Shown here: positions 27,547-37,550 of the stretch, in pieces | Position numbering within the stretch: the stretch's first letter is position 1 | Layout of the letters: each line of letters opens with the position of its first letter | DNA from: Blastocatellia bacterium | GTDB taxonomy: Bacteria; Acidobacteriota; Blastocatellia; Chloracidobacteriales; Chloracidobacteriaceae | Assembly (NCBI GenBank): GCA_019695185.1 | Contig: JAIBAN010000003.1 | Coordinates: 97,501-161,500, forward strand | Direction of reading: 5' to 3' | Length of the DNA: 64,000 nt | Position numbers and translations under genes: made by a program | Notes under the pieces: generated by a model | Seen by the model: the letters and a program-made list of their open reading frames with translations, nothing else | The model's database searches: none | Told to the model about the DNA's origin: nothing

Positions 27547-28455
27547 ATGAAATTGTGTCGTTGCCATTTGGCAATCTGGATGTGCCTGTCTCTCTTCACA
27601 GGGCCTGCTTTAGGACAAAATCATTCTCTTGACGAGTCAATCAAGCTTGGGGCTGAGGCAAAGAAGCAGAAACAATGGAGCCAGGCCGAGCAATACTTTG
27701 AAACCGCCGTCCAGCTTTCGGAAAAACTCAAAGACGGAGATACCCGGAAAGTGGTGGCACTTACCCAACTGGCCCTGGTCGAACAGGAACAAACGAAACA
27801 AGACGAAGCGGAAACCCATGCCACCCAGGCAGTGCTGGCTCTGAACAAATGTCGCAAGGCAAACAAACCTCGCGGACAGGGAGAAGAGTTCTTACAAATC
27901 CAGGTTTCGTTCAGGGTTTATAAAGACATGGGGTACATCTTTTTTGCCAATCAAAAATATCCGGAAGCAGAAAAACTCTATCAACAAGCCGTCAGTATCT
28001 TGCAGGATGTCGCCAGACCGGTTACCAATCCGCAAAGCAACGATGATTTCATACAGTTTCTGGCGCAAGAAATTTCAGGTATAGAGGTGGAACTGGCCGA
28101 CCTGTATGGCAACCTGGGACAAGTCCAACTCCGGCAGCAACGCCTCAAAAAAGCACAAGAAATGTATTCCAAAGCACTGGAAATCAAGGAACGAAAACTC
28201 GGCAAAACGCACCCGGACACGGCCATCCTCACCTTGAATCTGGCAATTGTGCATGCAATGCAAAAACAATATGACAAAGCCGGTCCGCTTTTTCAGCAGG
28301 CAGTGACAACGCTTGAACAAACGCACCTGACAAACCGCCCGGTCCTGGTGCAAGCCTATGCCAACTATGCCCGGTTTCTGGAAGAAAGCGGGCTCCACAC
28401 GGAAGCGGAGCACGTGCTTGCCAAAGCACGGGAGATTCAAAAAAACCTTCGGTAA
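27547..28455 (+). CDS. Secreted TPR protein (kinesin-light-chain type repeats)
   Basis: A signal peptide (residues 1-23, ending ALGQ-N) is followed by several TPR units of about 42 residues. These include AKKQKQWSQAEQYFETAVQL, KYPEAEKLYQQAVSIL, RLKKAQEMYSKALEIKERKLG and QYDKAGPLFQQAVTTLEQ. The long-spaced repeats with KERKLGKTHPDTA match the TPR_10/12 or kinesin-light-chain style. It probably mediates protein contacts outside the cytoplasm. It is the first gene of a three-gene cluster with the DUF6794 and SDR genes. Confidence 0.85.
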   Translation: MKLCRCHLAIWMCLSLFTGPALGQNHSLDESIKLGAEAKKQKQWSQAEQYFETAVQLSEKLKDGDTRKVVALTQLALVEQEQTKQDEAETHATQAVLALNKCRKANKPRGQGEEFLQIQVSFRVYKDMGYIFFANQKYPEAEKLYQQAVSILQDVARPVTNPQSNDDFIQFLAQEISGIEVELADLYGNLGQVQLRQQRLKKAQEMYSKALEIKERKLGKTHPDTAILTLNLAIVHAMQKQYDKAGPLFQQAVTTLEQTHLTNRPVLVQAYANYARFLEESGLHTEAEHVLAKAREIQKNLR

Positions 28456-28467
28456 AGGGTTTTCCCA

Positions 28468-28800
28468 ATGGCCAAACAACCACGCTACGTTTACAACCCG
28501 GCTGACCCGAAACCACAAAATATTGAAGAAGCCGTGGATTTCATCATGTCCTGCATCGGCAGCGACCTCCCCCGGTTACTCCTGAAAATTGAAACCGAAG
28601 AGGAACTCGACAAGTATGGGATTGCCTTTTCAATGGATATGCGCAGCCGGCTGGGAATCTGGGGAACCAACTCTGAATTGCTGAACCAGCTTCCCCAGGG
28701 CATTGGAAATGTTCCCGTCAAAGCCGAGGCGTTCATTCTCAAGGAAGTCTGGAAGCGTATTCACCGCCGAGCTGCAAACAAGACAGGAGCTGAACAATGA
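28468..28800 (+). CDS. DUF6794-like small protein
   Basis: The 110-residue product contains EEAVDFIMSCIG, then DKYGIAFSMDMRSRLGIWGTNSELL and a short C-terminal helix. The order of a helix, a met/arg-rich turn and GIWG resembles DUF6794, whose function is unknown. It starts 12 bp after the TPR gene and overlaps the SDR start by 4 bp (ATGA), which implies one operon with coupled translation. Confidence 0.75.
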   Translation: MAKQPRYVYNPADPKPQNIEEAVDFIMSCIGSDLPRLLLKIETEEELDKYGIAFSMDMRSRLGIWGTNSELLNQLPQGIGNVPVKAEAFILKEVWKRIHRRAANKTGAEQ

Positions 28801-29594
28801 GGCAGGCAACGGAAGGAATCCAACAAAGCGTACTGGTGACCGGTGCAGCCTCCGGGATAGGTCAGGCCACGGCTTTGGCATTCGGCCAGGCTGGAGCCCT
28901 CGTCTGGTGTGCCGACCTCCGCCTGGAAAAAGTCGAGGAAACCGCCCGGCACATTGCCACAAGCGGTGGGACCGGGCATGCAATCCAGCTTGACGTGACA
29001 GCGGAAACAGATTGGGAGAAGGCAGTGGAAGCAATCTTTCAGGCTTCCGGCAGGCTGGATGTGCTGGTCAATTCCGCCGGGATTTCCCATGCCGCGCCAA
29101 TTGCCGAAATGCCCCTGGAGGATTGGCGGCGTGTCTTGGCCATCAATCTGGATGGAACGTTTTTGGGAACCAAACATGCCGTTCGGGCTATGCGTCAGGC
29201 AGGAGGCAGCGGGGCCATCATCAATATTTCCTCAGCTTCAGGACTCAAGGCTGCGCCCGGTGCCAGCGCCTACTGTGCCAGCAAAGCTGCGGTCATCATG
29301 TTTTCGCAGGCGGTTGCCAAAGAATGTATCGCCCATGGTGACCGGATTCGGGTCAATTGCATTTGCCCTGCCGGGGTTAAAACCCCGATGTGGGAAAGCA
29401 TGCCGTTTTTTCAGGAACTGGTGACCCAGTCCGGGTCTGTTGCTGGGGCGTATGCCATGCTGGCCAAAGATGCGTTGGAAGGGCGGTTTGCTGAAGCGGC
29501 GGAAATCGCGCAGGCGGCGCTCTACCTGGCTTCGGATGCCGCCAAATATGTCACCGGAACGGAACTGGTGGTGGACGGAGGGTTTACAGCTTGA
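28797..29594 (+). CDS. Short-chain dehydrogenase/reductase
   Basis: This classical SDR of 265 residues has the NAD(P)-binding TGAASGIGQ at the N-terminus, the VNSAG motif in place of NNAG, the catalytic Ser in NISSASG, and YCASK (Tyr and Lys). The C-terminus ends VTGTELVVDGGF, the usual FabG/glucose-dehydrogenase-like ending. The acidic DLRLEK after the second strand favours NAD(H). The substrate cannot be told. It starts in an ATGA overlap with the preceding gene. Its TGA stop is at the edge of a CTCAGTC array. Confidence 0.93.
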   Translation: MRQATEGIQQSVLVTGAASGIGQATALAFGQAGALVWCADLRLEKVEETARHIATSGGTGHAIQLDVTAETDWEKAVEAIFQASGRLDVLVNSAGISHAAPIAEMPLEDWRRVLAINLDGTFLGTKHAVRAMRQAGGSGAIINISSASGLKAAPGASAYCASKAAVIMFSQAVAKECIAHGDRIRVNCICPAGVKTPMWESMPFFQELVTQSGSVAGAYAMLAKDALEGRFAEAAEIAQAALYLASDAAKYVTGTELVVDGGFTA

Positions 29595-29706
29595 GGACTG
29601 AGGACTGAGGACTGAGGACTGAGGAACCGCCTTATATTTTTGGAAGGTTTCTCCAAATCGAAAGAAAAACCTCAGTCCTCAGTCCTCAGTCCTCAGTCCT
29701 CAGTCC
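29592..29706. repeat. Inverted pair of CTCAGTC heptamer arrays
   Basis: This is the cleanest example in the window. The left arm 29592-29624 has 4-5 perfect GAGGACT units. The right arm 29670-29706 has five CTCAGTC units in the opposite sense, with a 45-bp core. Transcripts from either side could form a stem of about 30 bp. It lies between the convergent SDR gene and rpsR. Confidence 0.9.
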
Positions 29707-29713
29707 TTGCCGT

Positions 29714-29977
29714 TTAATTGTAAGGCAGCAAAGCAATCTGCTTGGCGCGCTTGATGGCGGTGGCCAGACGACGTTGCATCGTCGTGCTCACGCCAGTCAG
29801 ACGCCGGGGCAGAATCTTCTGGTTTTCGCTCAGAAACTGCTTGAGCAGGCGAACGTCTTTGTAATCAATGTAATCAATTTTGTCTTCGAGTAACGGACAG
29901 CGCTTCTTGCGGCGCGGGGTACGCAACCGTTGCCCGCCCCCGGAAGGTCTCCGTTGTGAACTTTGCTCTTCAGCCAT
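29714..29977 (-). CDS. rpsR: 30S ribosomal protein bS18
   Basis: The 87-residue basic protein contains [42 protein letters not shown] and [19 protein letters not shown], all diagnostic of bS18. It binds 16S rRNA with bS6 in the small-subunit platform. In most bacteria rpsR lies between rpsF and rplI. Here it is about 14 kb away on the opposite strand, 20 bp downstream of a TPR gene, so it is probably co-transcribed with that gene. Confidence 0.97.
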   Translation of the reverse strand: MAEEQSSQRRPSGGGQRLRTPRRKKRCPLLEDKIDYIDYKDVRLLKQFLSENQKILPRRLTGVSTTMQRRLATAIKRAKQIALLPYN

Positions 29978-29997
29978 GATGATCTACGACACCTTTC

Positions 29998-31101
29998 TTA
30001 ATTGACGAATTGGTCAGCCTGACGACTGAGGGTTTTGATGACGGCTTGGGCCCCAGGCAAATCAGCCAGGTATTTCAAATCCGTCAGGAGTTCGGATAAC
30101 GCTGCGGGGTCGCTGCCTTCCGCAACCAGTTGTTCAGCAACTTCCTGGGCTTCCTCGCCGTGGCCGCTGCCGAGTTTTGCGATGACGAGTTCATACTGCA
30201 CTTCGGGCGGAACCTCGTCCATTTCGTATTCATCTTCAAGGTATTCCAGCGCTTCCTTGAAGGCTTCGGTGGCTTCCTCGGTCCGTTTTTCAAGCGTCAG
30301 CGCCAAGCCCAATTTGATATAGGCCAGGGGTGCATCCAGACCGTCCGTGATGGCCATCTGAATTTCTTCCACGGCTTCTGCTGATTTCCCGGCCAGCAGC
30401 AGCGCGTTGCCCAGACCATAACGGGATTCAAAATCCTCTTCGTCATCGGTCAGCACTTTGCGGTAGTAGGGAAACGCTTCTTCATAACGGCCCATGGCCG
30501 TCAACAGGTCGGCAATGTCGTGGTGAATGCGGAAATCCTCCGGATCCAACTCCAACCCTTTCTGATAATAAGTGAGGGCGGTGGCATAGTCTTCCAGGTC
30601 CACATAAACACTGCCCAACCCGACCTGATGAACGGCTTCTTGCGGATTGAGGTCAATTGCCTTCTGAAAGCAATGCTTGGCTTCGTTGATATTCCCCAAC
30701 TCACGTTGCAGATTGCCGAGATTGTGATAGCTGATGGAATTGGTCGGGTCAAGCGCCAACGCCTGTCGAAAGAGGGATTCAGCCTCCTCAACTTCGCCTT
30801 CATCAAGCAGAAATTCACCCATCATGTGGAGTGGGCGCACGTCCTGCGGGGCCAGATTGGCAGCTTCCTTCAAATGTTCAATTCCGATTTCAAACTGGTC
30901 GGATTCAAGTAACAACGCTCCCATGTACAAATGGGCTTCGGCTGATTTGGGGTTGGTTTCAACCGCCTGTGCAAATGCGAAGAGAGCTTCATCGGGACGT
31001 TCGTTCACCAGCGCCTCCTGGCCGAACAACAACAACTCTTCCACGGTGGGAAGCGGGCCGTCCGGGCCTTTGGATGTGCGCTTTTTGGACTTACTTGCCA
31101 T
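29998..31101 (-). CDS. Cytoplasmic TPR protein
   Basis: The 367-residue product has a short basic start (MASKSKKRTSKGPDG), no signal peptide, and at least eight TPR units between about residues 30 and 270. Examples are DEALFAFAQAVETNPKSAEAHL and EEAESLFRQALALDPTNSIS. A more acidic tail follows (LEDEYEMDEVPPEVQYE). TPR solenoids bind peptide partners, and none is known here. It lies directly upstream of rpsR with a 20-bp gap, so the two likely share a transcript. Confidence 0.88.
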   Translation of the reverse strand: MASKSKKRTSKGPDGPLPTVEELLLFGQEALVNERPDEALFAFAQAVETNPKSAEAHLYMGALLLESDQFEIGIEHLKEAANLAPQDVRPLHMMGEFLLDEGEVEEAESLFRQALALDPTNSISYHNLGNLQRELGNINEAKHCFQKAIDLNPQEAVHQVGLGSVYVDLEDYATALTYYQKGLELDPEDFRIHHDIADLLTAMGRYEEAFPYYRKVLTDDEEDFESRYGLGNALLLAGKSAEAVEEIQMAITDGLDAPLAYIKLGLALTLEKRTEEATEAFKEALEYLEDEYEMDEVPPEVQYELVIAKLGSGHGEEAQEVAEQLVAEGSDPAALSELLTDLKYLADLPGAQAVIKTLSRQADQFVN

Positions 31102-31150
31102 ATAAATTCCTTTTCCTGCAAATTTCGGAAAGATTCCGAGGTAAAGAACT

Positions 31151-31190
31151 GACTCCCAAGACTCCCAAGACTCCCAAGACTCCCAAGACT
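31151..31190 (+). repeat. Single-arm GACTCCCAA nonamer array
   Basis: Four tandem GACTCCCAA units lie between two minus-strand genes, ending at the cobW stop. No full inverted partner is seen nearby, so this looks like a half element. Confidence 0.85.
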
Positions 31191-32216
31191 TCAGACAACC
31201 GTCAGTTTCCGGCGTCCGGCTTCACACTCGGTAATGCTGGCGGCAATCGCCGCGTGGTCGAGTGCTGCACCGATAAAAACCAGATGTTCCGGCGGAGCCG
31301 GTTCAAGTTTTGCCTGACGCAGGTAAAAATCGCCATTGACATACATGGTGACCCACAGGTCCGGGTCATCAGCAAATCTGACAAACCCTTTGGCACGGAG
31401 CACTTCCGGCGGCAGATGGCGCATCAGGTACTCAAATTTGGGACGATTGAGCGGACGGGTCAGATTGCACGACAACGTATGGAAATCGCGGTGTGCCCGA
31501 TAGGCTTCGTCGCTCAGGGCATCCATGCCTGCCCGCATGGCCGCCCGTTTGGCTTCGCGGACGGCACTGGCTTCTTCGGTAAAAAGCCAGTGAAATTCAT
31601 CATCGCCCGGCACGTGCCCATTTTGTGCCATAAAAATTGGGGCATGTGGATTCTGTTCGGTCACATACTGCCGGATGGCAGCCAAGCTTTCCGGGGTGGC
31701 TTCATCCGCCTTGCTAATCACAACCACATCCGCAAACTGGGTCTGCCGTTTAACAATCGCTTTGAGGACCTGGGACAGGCGCGGAAAATTCTGCGGGTCG
31801 GCCACCGTTACCAATTTGGCGATTTGGACCATGGCCAGCAGATGGGGCATCGTCGCCTGGTCAATCAAATCAACCGGGTCAGCCAAACCGGTGGCTTCCA
31901 CAAAAATCACCTCCGGCCCCCGGCTGGCGACTTCGGTGAAGGCCTGGACAAAATCCTCTCCGATTTGACAGCAAATGCAGCCGTCGCTCAGTTCCATCAC
32001 GGAAAACCCTTCGCCCGTGAGCAGTTCGCCGTCAATGCTGATGTCACCGAACTCGTTCATGAGCACCGCCGCCTTGATTTTGCGGGCGCGGGCAAACCGG
32101 AGCAACTCCAGTAACAGAGTGGTTTTTCCGCTTCCCAGAAATCCGGACAGCACATAGGTCGGGATGGGTTGGTGCGGCTCCCGAACAAATTTCGTGTCCT
32201 CTCTCACATCACTCAC
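31191..32216 (-). CDS. CobW/COG0523-family GTP-dependent metallochaperone
   Basis: The 341-residue protein has Walker A GFLGSGKTTLLLELL, the metal-binding CICC motif in DGCICCQIGED, the Walker B region VIFVEATGLADP, and the GTP-specificity ISKAD motif. A CobW C-terminal domain follows (GFVRFADDPDLW). COG0523 proteins move zinc, cobalt or nickel to client enzymes at the cost of GTP. The metal cannot be assigned; zinc is commonest. It is transcribed divergently from the sensor kinase, across 331 bp containing candidate promoters for both. Confidence 0.92.
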   Translation of the reverse strand: MSDVREDTKFVREPHQPIPTYVLSGFLGSGKTTLLLELLRFARARKIKAAVLMNEFGDISIDGELLTGEGFSVMELSDGCICCQIGEDFVQAFTEVASRGPEVIFVEATGLADPVDLIDQATMPHLLAMVQIAKLVTVADPQNFPRLSQVLKAIVKRQTQFADVVVISKADEATPESLAAIRQYVTEQNPHAPIFMAQNGHVPGDDEFHWLFTEEASAVREAKRAAMRAGMDALSDEAYRAHRDFHTLSCNLTRPLNRPKFEYLMRHLPPEVLRAKGFVRFADDPDLWVTMYVNGDFYLRQAKLEPAPPEHLVFIGAALDHAAIAASITECEAGRRKLTVV

Positions 32217-32296
32217 GCAAATTCGGCTCCTGCAAAGTTTGACAACCGATTAACAGTCATCCGGTGGTTTCGAAGGGGATTTTTTCGAAAGCGGCA

Positions 32297-32326
32297 ATCC
32301 TAGCATTGAGTTGTTGTGTTTCACAA
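32297..32326 (-). promoter_or_regulatory. Candidate sigma-70 promoter for the cobW-type gene
   Basis: On the minus strand TTGTGA (32321-32326) and TAGGAT (32297-32302) are 18 bp apart, each matching four of six consensus positions. A small palindrome, TTGTG-TTT-CACAA (32314-32326), covers the -35 and could be an operator. This is weak evidence. Confidence 0.35.
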
Positions 32327-32371
32327 TCCCTGGGGCGCAATTTTGTTTTGATTGAAATTCTTTGCGCCGAA

Positions 32372-32401
32372 TTGTCCTCGCCGGTTTTGGTCGGCTATAC
32401 T
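32372..32401 (+). promoter_or_regulatory. Candidate sigma-70 promoter for the signalling cluster
   Basis: TTGTCC (32372-32377) and TATACT (32396-32401, five of six) are separated by 18 bp. The start would be near 32408, leaving a 5' leader of about 140 nt. The rest of the 32217-32547 gap shows no gene. Confidence 0.45.
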
Positions 32402-32547
32402 GTTTCAGTCACGCGTTTGGTGGTTCCACATTCGACCAGGATGGGTTCGTCTTCCTTGTTTCGGCCACAGTTTGACAGGCGTTCTTGAAAAACTGAGCGT
32501 GCTGTTCCCCAGATTTTTTATGTCATCAGAGAAGGCGGAAGTTTGCT

Positions 32548-34311
32548 ATGCGTGTGTCTTTACAGTTCAAAATTCTAGCCGGATTTGGCTTCAGCTTTAT
32601 TATGCTGTGTCTGATTGCGGTTGCCTCATATCGCAGTCTGAGCCATCTTACCTCCTCAAACCAACTGGTCGCCCATACCCAGGAAACCATTGCGGGCCTG
32701 AATGCCTTGGAAGCCGGAATTCAGGAAATCCAAATTGCCTATCGGACCATTATCATTTTGGAAGAACCCACCTCTGACCGCTTCACTGAAACGGTCGTCA
32801 AACTTAATCAGCAACTGGAGTTTGTCCAATATCTGACCAGGGATAATCCCCGGCAGCAGCAAACCCTCCAGCAGTTGAGCCAACCGTTGCAAGCCTATTT
32901 GGCGTCCTTTCAGCCGCTGCTCAACCAGCCTCGCACCATCACCACCAACGACCCTCAACGGAGGGTAGCCCTGTCGGCGCAACTGACCCAAAGTCACCAC
33001 CTCAGGGAACGTCTGGGGGAAATGAAAAAACTGGAAAACACCCTCTTGTTTCAACGCAGTCAAGCGGCAGAAGCGGAAGCCCGCCAAACCATGGGCTTGA
33101 TTGTAGCAGGCAACCTGGCCGGTTTGTTGGTTATGGTCGGTGCGGCATTCCTGATTCGGCGGGATTTGCGACTGCGACTGGAGGTCGAACAGAAATTACA
33201 ACGCAGCGAGGAACGCCTCCAGTTGGCGCTGCAAAGCGGCGAGGTCGGCACCTGGCATTGGGATATTGTGAATGACAACCTGGCCTGGTCGGACATTTTC
33301 AAAAAAATGTGGGATGTCCCTTTAAGCCAAACCATCTTCCACTATGATGATTTTATCACGCGGGTTCATCCGGAGGACCGCCCGCGTATCAACCAGGCCA
33401 TTCAATTGGCGCTCCAGAACAAACAGCAGTATCAGGTCGAATACCGGATTGTCTGGCGCAATGGTGAAATCCGGTATATAGCGGCACAGGGCATTTGCCT
33501 TTTTAATCCGGACGGAAAGCCTCTCCGCATGGAGGGCCTGGTCCAGGATATCACCCGGAACAAACTGGCGGCCCAACGGATTGAGGAATTAAACCGGGAA
33601 CTGGCCGCCCGTATCGAAGAGCTTGAATCCTTCAGTTATTCAGTCTCCCATGACCTGCGCACCCCGCTCCGGGCCATTGACGGGTTTTCGCGGGTGGTGC
33701 TTGAGCAGTATGGGGCGACACTGCCGCCGGAAGCCCAGCGTTATTTGGGTTTGGTTCGGAACGGAACCAAGAGAATGAGCAATCTGATTGACGATTTGCT
33801 CACCCTGTCACGTGTCACCCGACAGCAAATCAAACGCCAAAAAATTCATCAAACCCAACTGGTCCACCAATGTGTGGATGAAATTCGGGAAGCCTACCCG
33901 GACCGCACGATTGAAGTGAACATTGCCGATTTGCCCACCTGCTATTCCGACCCGGTCCTGGTAAAACAGGTTTGGACCAATCTGCTCGCCAATGCCTTCA
34001 AATACACTCGTTCTCAACCAGAGGCGGTCATTCAGGTTGGATTCAGGGAGACCCCTGATGGTGCGGCCTATTTTGTACAGGACAACGGGATTGGATTTGA
34101 TATGAAGTATGTGGGAAAGTTGTTTGGGGTTTTTCAACGCCTGCACTCATCCGAGGAGTACGAAGGCACAGGGGTGGGCCTGGCCATTGTGCGTCGGATT
34201 GTCAACCGGCTGGGCGGACGTGCCTGGGCCGAAGGGGTTCCGCACCAAGGAGCCACCTTTTATTTCACCTTGCCTTTACAAGAGGATTCATATGACCTTG
34301 GGGTACATTGA
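32548..34311 (+). CDS. CHASE3-PAS sensor histidine kinase
   Basis: The 587-residue inner-membrane kinase has a first membrane helix at about 10-28 and a CHASE3-like helical sensor to about 175 (IAYRTIIILEEPTSDRF). A second helix follows at about 183-205, then a PAS/PAC region at about 220-345. The HisKA helix has phospho-acceptor His368 in SVSHDLRTPL. The HATPase contains NLLANAFKYT, DNGIGFD and GTGVGLAIV. It should autophosphorylate and pass phosphate to the receiver encoded next, whose gene overlaps its end by 20 bp. This resembles phytochrome-like kinase/Rcp1 pairs, but no chromophore domain is present. Confidence 0.93.
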   Translation: MRVSLQFKILAGFGFSFIMLCLIAVASYRSLSHLTSSNQLVAHTQETIAGLNALEAGIQEIQIAYRTIIILEEPTSDRFTETVVKLNQQLEFVQYLTRDNPRQQQTLQQLSQPLQAYLASFQPLLNQPRTITTNDPQRRVALSAQLTQSHHLRERLGEMKKLENTLLFQRSQAAEAEARQTMGLIVAGNLAGLLVMVGAAFLIRRDLRLRLEVEQKLQRSEERLQLALQSGEVGTWHWDIVNDNLAWSDIFKKMWDVPLSQTIFHYDDFITRVHPEDRPRINQAIQLALQNKQQYQVEYRIVWRNGEIRYIAAQGICLFNPDGKPLRMEGLVQDITRNKLAAQRIEELNRELAARIEELESFSYSVSHDLRTPLRAIDGFSRVVLEQYGATLPPEAQRYLGLVRNGTKRMSNLIDDLLTLSRVTRQQIKRQKIHQTQLVHQCVDEIREAYPDRTIEVNIADLPTCYSDPVLVKQVWTNLLANAFKYTRSQPEAVIQVGFRETPDGAAYFVQDNGIGFDMKYVGKLFGVFQRLHSSEEYEGTGVGLAIVRRIVNRLGGRAWAEGVPHQGATFYFTLPLQEDSYDLGVH

Positions 34312-34735
34312 ATTATTGTTAGCGGAAGACAGCCCGACAGACCGGGAACTGACACTTTTGGCACTGCGCTCAAACAAACTGGCCAATCAGATTCATGTGG
34401 TTGAGGATGGAGCCGAAGCCCTCGATTTCCTGTTTGCCAGAGGTGCTTATGCGAACCGGCAATTGGACCATCCTCCAAAAGTCATTCTGCTCGATCTCAA
34501 GTTACCCAAAATTGATGGGATTGAAGTGCTTCGCCAGGTTCGTGCCCACCCACAAACAGCACATATACCAGTCGTCATCCTGACGTCTTCGGCCGAAGAG
34601 CGGGATGTGGTCGAAAGCTACCATTTAGGCGTCAACAGCTACATCGTCAAGCCGGTTGATTTCGAGCAATTCTCTCAGGTGGTCCGCCAGCTTGGTTTAT
34701 ACTGGCTGTTGCTCAACCAGTCGCCTTTACCATAA
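34292..34735 (+). CDS. Single-domain response regulator (Rcp1-like)
   Basis: This is a 147-residue lone receiver. It has acidic pocket residues in LLLAEDSPTD, the phospho-acceptor Asp in VILLDLKLPKIDG, the conserved Thr/Ser in VVILTSS, and Lys in YIVKPVDF. The longer spacing GARGAYANRQLDHPP-like region before the Asp strand is typical of Rcp1-type regulators. Having no output domain, it likely relays phosphate or acts by binding partners. The ATG lies inside the end of the kinase gene, with AGAGGA as ribosome-binding site. Confidence 0.93.
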   Translation: MTLGYIELLLAEDSPTDRELTLLALRSNKLANQIHVVEDGAEALDFLFARGAYANRQLDHPPKVILLDLKLPKIDGIEVLRQVRAHPQTAHIPVVILTSSAEERDVVESYHLGVNSYIVKPVDFEQFSQVVRQLGLYWLLLNQSPLP

Positions 34736-34799
34736 ATAAGACGTGGGTCTGTTTTTCAACCCAGGATTTTTCTTCTGTTGCTGGTTTGGGTAATAGCTT

Positions 34800-37550
34800 A
34801 TGGCACAACCGCTTCACGTTTTGATTTTGGAAGACTCCTACTCGGATGCCGAACTGGTCCATCTGGAACTGCTCCGGGCCGGATTTACCCTCAATTGGCA
34901 GCACGTCCAGTCGAAAGAGGCATTCTTAAACAGCCTGACCGTTGAGCCGGATGTGATTTTGGCTGATTTCAATCTGCCGCAATTCACCGGGATCGAAGCC
35001 TTGCAGTCCGTTCGCCAGCGCGGCTGGGATACGCCTTTTATTCTGGTTTCCGGCACTATCGGCGAAGACCTGGCGATCCTGGCGATTAAAGAGGGAGCGA
35101 ACGATTTCCTGCTCAAAGACCGCCTGACCCGTCTTGGGCATGCCATTCACGCGGCATTGGAGCAAAAACGGCTGCGGCAGGCCGAACGCGCAGCCTTGCA
35201 GCGGTTGCAAACCAGTGAAGCCCGCTTTCGGGCTATTTTTGAACGGGCGGCGGTGGGCATGGCCGAGATTGCACTCGACGGAACCATCCTCCAAGTCAAT
35301 CCGGCTTTTTGTGAAATCACCGGGTACCAAGCCGCAGAGTTGGTTCAGACCCCCTGGTTCAACCTGGTTTCCGCGCCTGGACGCGCTGCCAGCCAGGCGC
35401 TGTGGGAACCGGTCTTTGCAGGAGCACAGGAAAGCTGCCTGGTGGAAACGTCCTGGGTGCGCCGGGACGAACAGGTGATCGAAGTCAAAAGCACATTCTC
35501 CCTGGTCCGTACCCCGGCAGTTCAACCTGATTACGGGATCGTTGCGATTGACGATATGACGGCTCGCAAAGCGGCGGAAAGAGGGCTCGAAAAAAGCCTG
35601 CAAGATCAATCCCGACTGGCTGATTTGCTGGCTTCCATCTTAAATTCGCTCCCGGCCCATATCGCCCTGCTTGACAAAGAGGGAACCATTGTCACCGTCA
35701 ATGAAAAATGGAAACGCTTTGCCCTTGAAAACCAGCTCGATCAACCGGATTACGGGATTGGCTGCAACTACATTGGGGTCTGTGAAACTGCTTCCGTTGA
35801 CCATGATCCCGCCAACGGGTACCGGGTTGCGGATGGCATCCGGCAGGTACTGAGCGGAACCCAAAAAGAGTTCACTTTTGAATATCCCTGCCCTGCCCCG
35901 GAACAGGAACGCTGGTTCAAACTGATTATCTCGCCACTGTGCAATTCATTGGACAGGGAAACGGTTGAGGGGGCTGTGACCATGCATGTTGACATCACGG
36001 ACCGAATGTTGGTTGAGGCAGCCTTGCGCACCAGCGAAGAACGCAACCGGGATCTGGTTGAAAACGCAACCGACATCATTTTCACCCGAAAACTGGATGA
36101 TACCCTGCTTTCCATCAACAAAATCGCGGAAACCCTCACCGGATATAATCGCAGTGAAATGCTGGGACTTCCCTTTGATCACCTGCTGGCACCTGAATTC
36201 CGCGCGCTGGCTCATCGTAAACTGAAGGAACAGGAAACGGAGACTTCTCTGCCAACGCTCTTTGAAGCCGAGCTGGTCTGTAAAAACGGACGCCGCCAAC
36301 CAGTGGAAATCAGCAGCCGGCTGGTTTTCGAAGGAGACCGACCCGTTGCCACGCAAGGCATTGCACGTGATGTGAGCGAACGCAGAAAGCTGGAGGAACA
36401 ACTTCGCCAAGCACAGAAAATGGAAGCCATCGGGCGACTGGCGGGCGGAATTTCCCACGATTTCAACAATCTTTTGACGGCCATTCTGGGGTACAGTGAA
36501 ATTTTGCTCCTGCGACTTCAGGATGAACGACTGCGTAGCAAAGTTGAGGAAATCAAAAAAGCCGGCAATCAGGCGGCGGCTCTGGTCCGTCAGTTATTGA
36601 CCTTCAGCCGCCGGGATACGCGCAAACCGCGCTCCCTCAATCTCAATCAGGTGGTCCGGGAAACCCAGGGAATCCTGACCCGGACCATCGGAGAAGATAT
36701 TGAATTAGTGCTGCACCTTCAGGCTGAGCTTGATCCGACTTATATCGATCCGACCCAAGTCAACCAGATCATTATGAATCTGGTTGTCAATGCCCGCGAT
36801 GCCATGCCCACAGGCGGACGGCTCACGATTGAAACCCGGAATTTCGAAGTGGACGCCACCTTTGCCGCCGCCCATCCGGGTGCCACACCTGGTCCCCATG
36901 TCAAACTTTCCGTCAGCGACACCGGTTATGGGATGTCGGACGAAATTCGCTCACAAATTTTCGAGCCGTTTTTTACCACCAAAGAACATGGCAAAGGAAC
37001 CGGACTGGGACTACCGATTGTTTATGGGATTGTCCGCCAAAGCGACGGTTTTCTTCTGGTCGAAAGCCAGCCGGGGCAAGGCACCGGCGTTCACATCTAT
37101 CTGCCCAGTACCACGTTTCGGCTGGAAACAACGCCCTTGCCGGGACTCAGCGTGGAACTCCCTCGCGGGACGGAAACCATTCTCCTGGTGGAGGATGATG
37201 CGATGGTCCGGCAATTGGCGGAGGAGGTGCTGACCTTATGCGGGTATCAGGTTCTGTTGGCGACTGACGGACAGGAGGCACTCCTTGTCGTCAACGACTA
37301 TCAGGCCCCGATTGATATGCTTCTGACTGATGTGATCATGCCCAAAATGAATGGCCCTGAGTTGGCCCTGCAGGTCCGCACCCTGTTTCCCGACATGCTG
37401 GTCGTCTTCATGTCCGGCTATACAGATCGCCTGCTTTCCCAACCAATGCTGGAAGATCAGGAGATCGCCCTCATTCAAAAACCGTTCACCCCTTTGATTC
37501 TGGCCCAGCGAGTCCGGACCGAACTGAATGCCAAAGGAAAAAAAGGGTAA
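34800..37550 (+). CDS. Hybrid histidine kinase: REC-PAS-PAS-PAS-HisKA-HATPase-REC
   Basis: The 916-residue soluble protein begins with a receiver ([12 protein letters not shown], Asp in [13 protein letters not shown]). Three PAS/PAC-type segments follow at about 135-265, 280-405 and 410-535. Next are HisKA with His553 in [14 protein letters not shown], HATPase with [10 protein letters not shown] and GTGLGLPIV, and a C-terminal receiver ([28 protein letters not shown]). No membrane helix is seen. Receivers at both ends suit phosphorelay signalling with the neighbouring receiver and kinase proteins. It begins 64 bp after the lone receiver gene. Confidence 0.94.
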   Translation: MAQPLHVLILEDSYSDAELVHLELLRAGFTLNWQHVQSKEAFLNSLTVEPDVILADFNLPQFTGIEALQSVRQRGWDTPFILVSGTIGEDLAILAIKEGANDFLLKDRLTRLGHAIHAALEQKRLRQAERAALQRLQTSEARFRAIFERAAVGMAEIALDGTILQVNPAFCEITGYQAAELVQTPWFNLVSAPGRAASQALWEPVFAGAQESCLVETSWVRRDEQVIEVKSTFSLVRTPAVQPDYGIVAIDDMTARKAAERGLEKSLQDQSRLADLLASILNSLPAHIALLDKEGTIVTVNEKWKRFALENQLDQPDYGIGCNYIGVCETASVDHDPANGYRVADGIRQVLSGTQKEFTFEYPCPAPEQERWFKLIISPLCNSLDRETVEGAVTMHVDITDRMLVEAALRTSEERNRDLVENATDIIFTRKLDDTLLSINKIAETLTGYNRSEMLGLPFDHLLAPEFRALAHRKLKEQETETSLPTLFEAELVCKNGRRQPVEISSRLVFEGDRPVATQGIARDVSERRKLEEQLRQAQKMEAIGRLAGGISHDFNNLLTAILGYSEILLLRLQDERLRSKVEEIKKAGNQAAALVRQLLTFSRRDTRKPRSLNLNQVVRETQGILTRTIGEDIELVLHLQAELDPTYIDPTQVNQIIMNLVVNARDAMPTGGRLTIETRNFEVDATFAAAHPGATPGPHVKLSVSDTGYGMSDEIRSQIFEPFFTTKEHGKGTGLGLPIVYGIVRQSDGFLLVESQPGQGTGVHIYLPSTTFRLETTPLPGLSVELPRGTETILLVEDDAMVRQLAEEVLTLCGYQVLLATDGQEALLVVNDYQAPIDMLLTDVIMPKMNGPELALQVRTLFPDMLVVFMSGYTDRLLSQPMLEDQEIALIQKPFTPLILAQRVRTELNAKGKKG

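Noticed and set aside
29592-29706. CRISPR array
   Set aside because: The repeats are 7-9 bp units without unique spacers, and no cas genes are present.
30831-32114. 427-codon plus-strand frame
   Set aside because: It runs antisense through the TPR gene and the cobW-type gene, both of which have clear domains.
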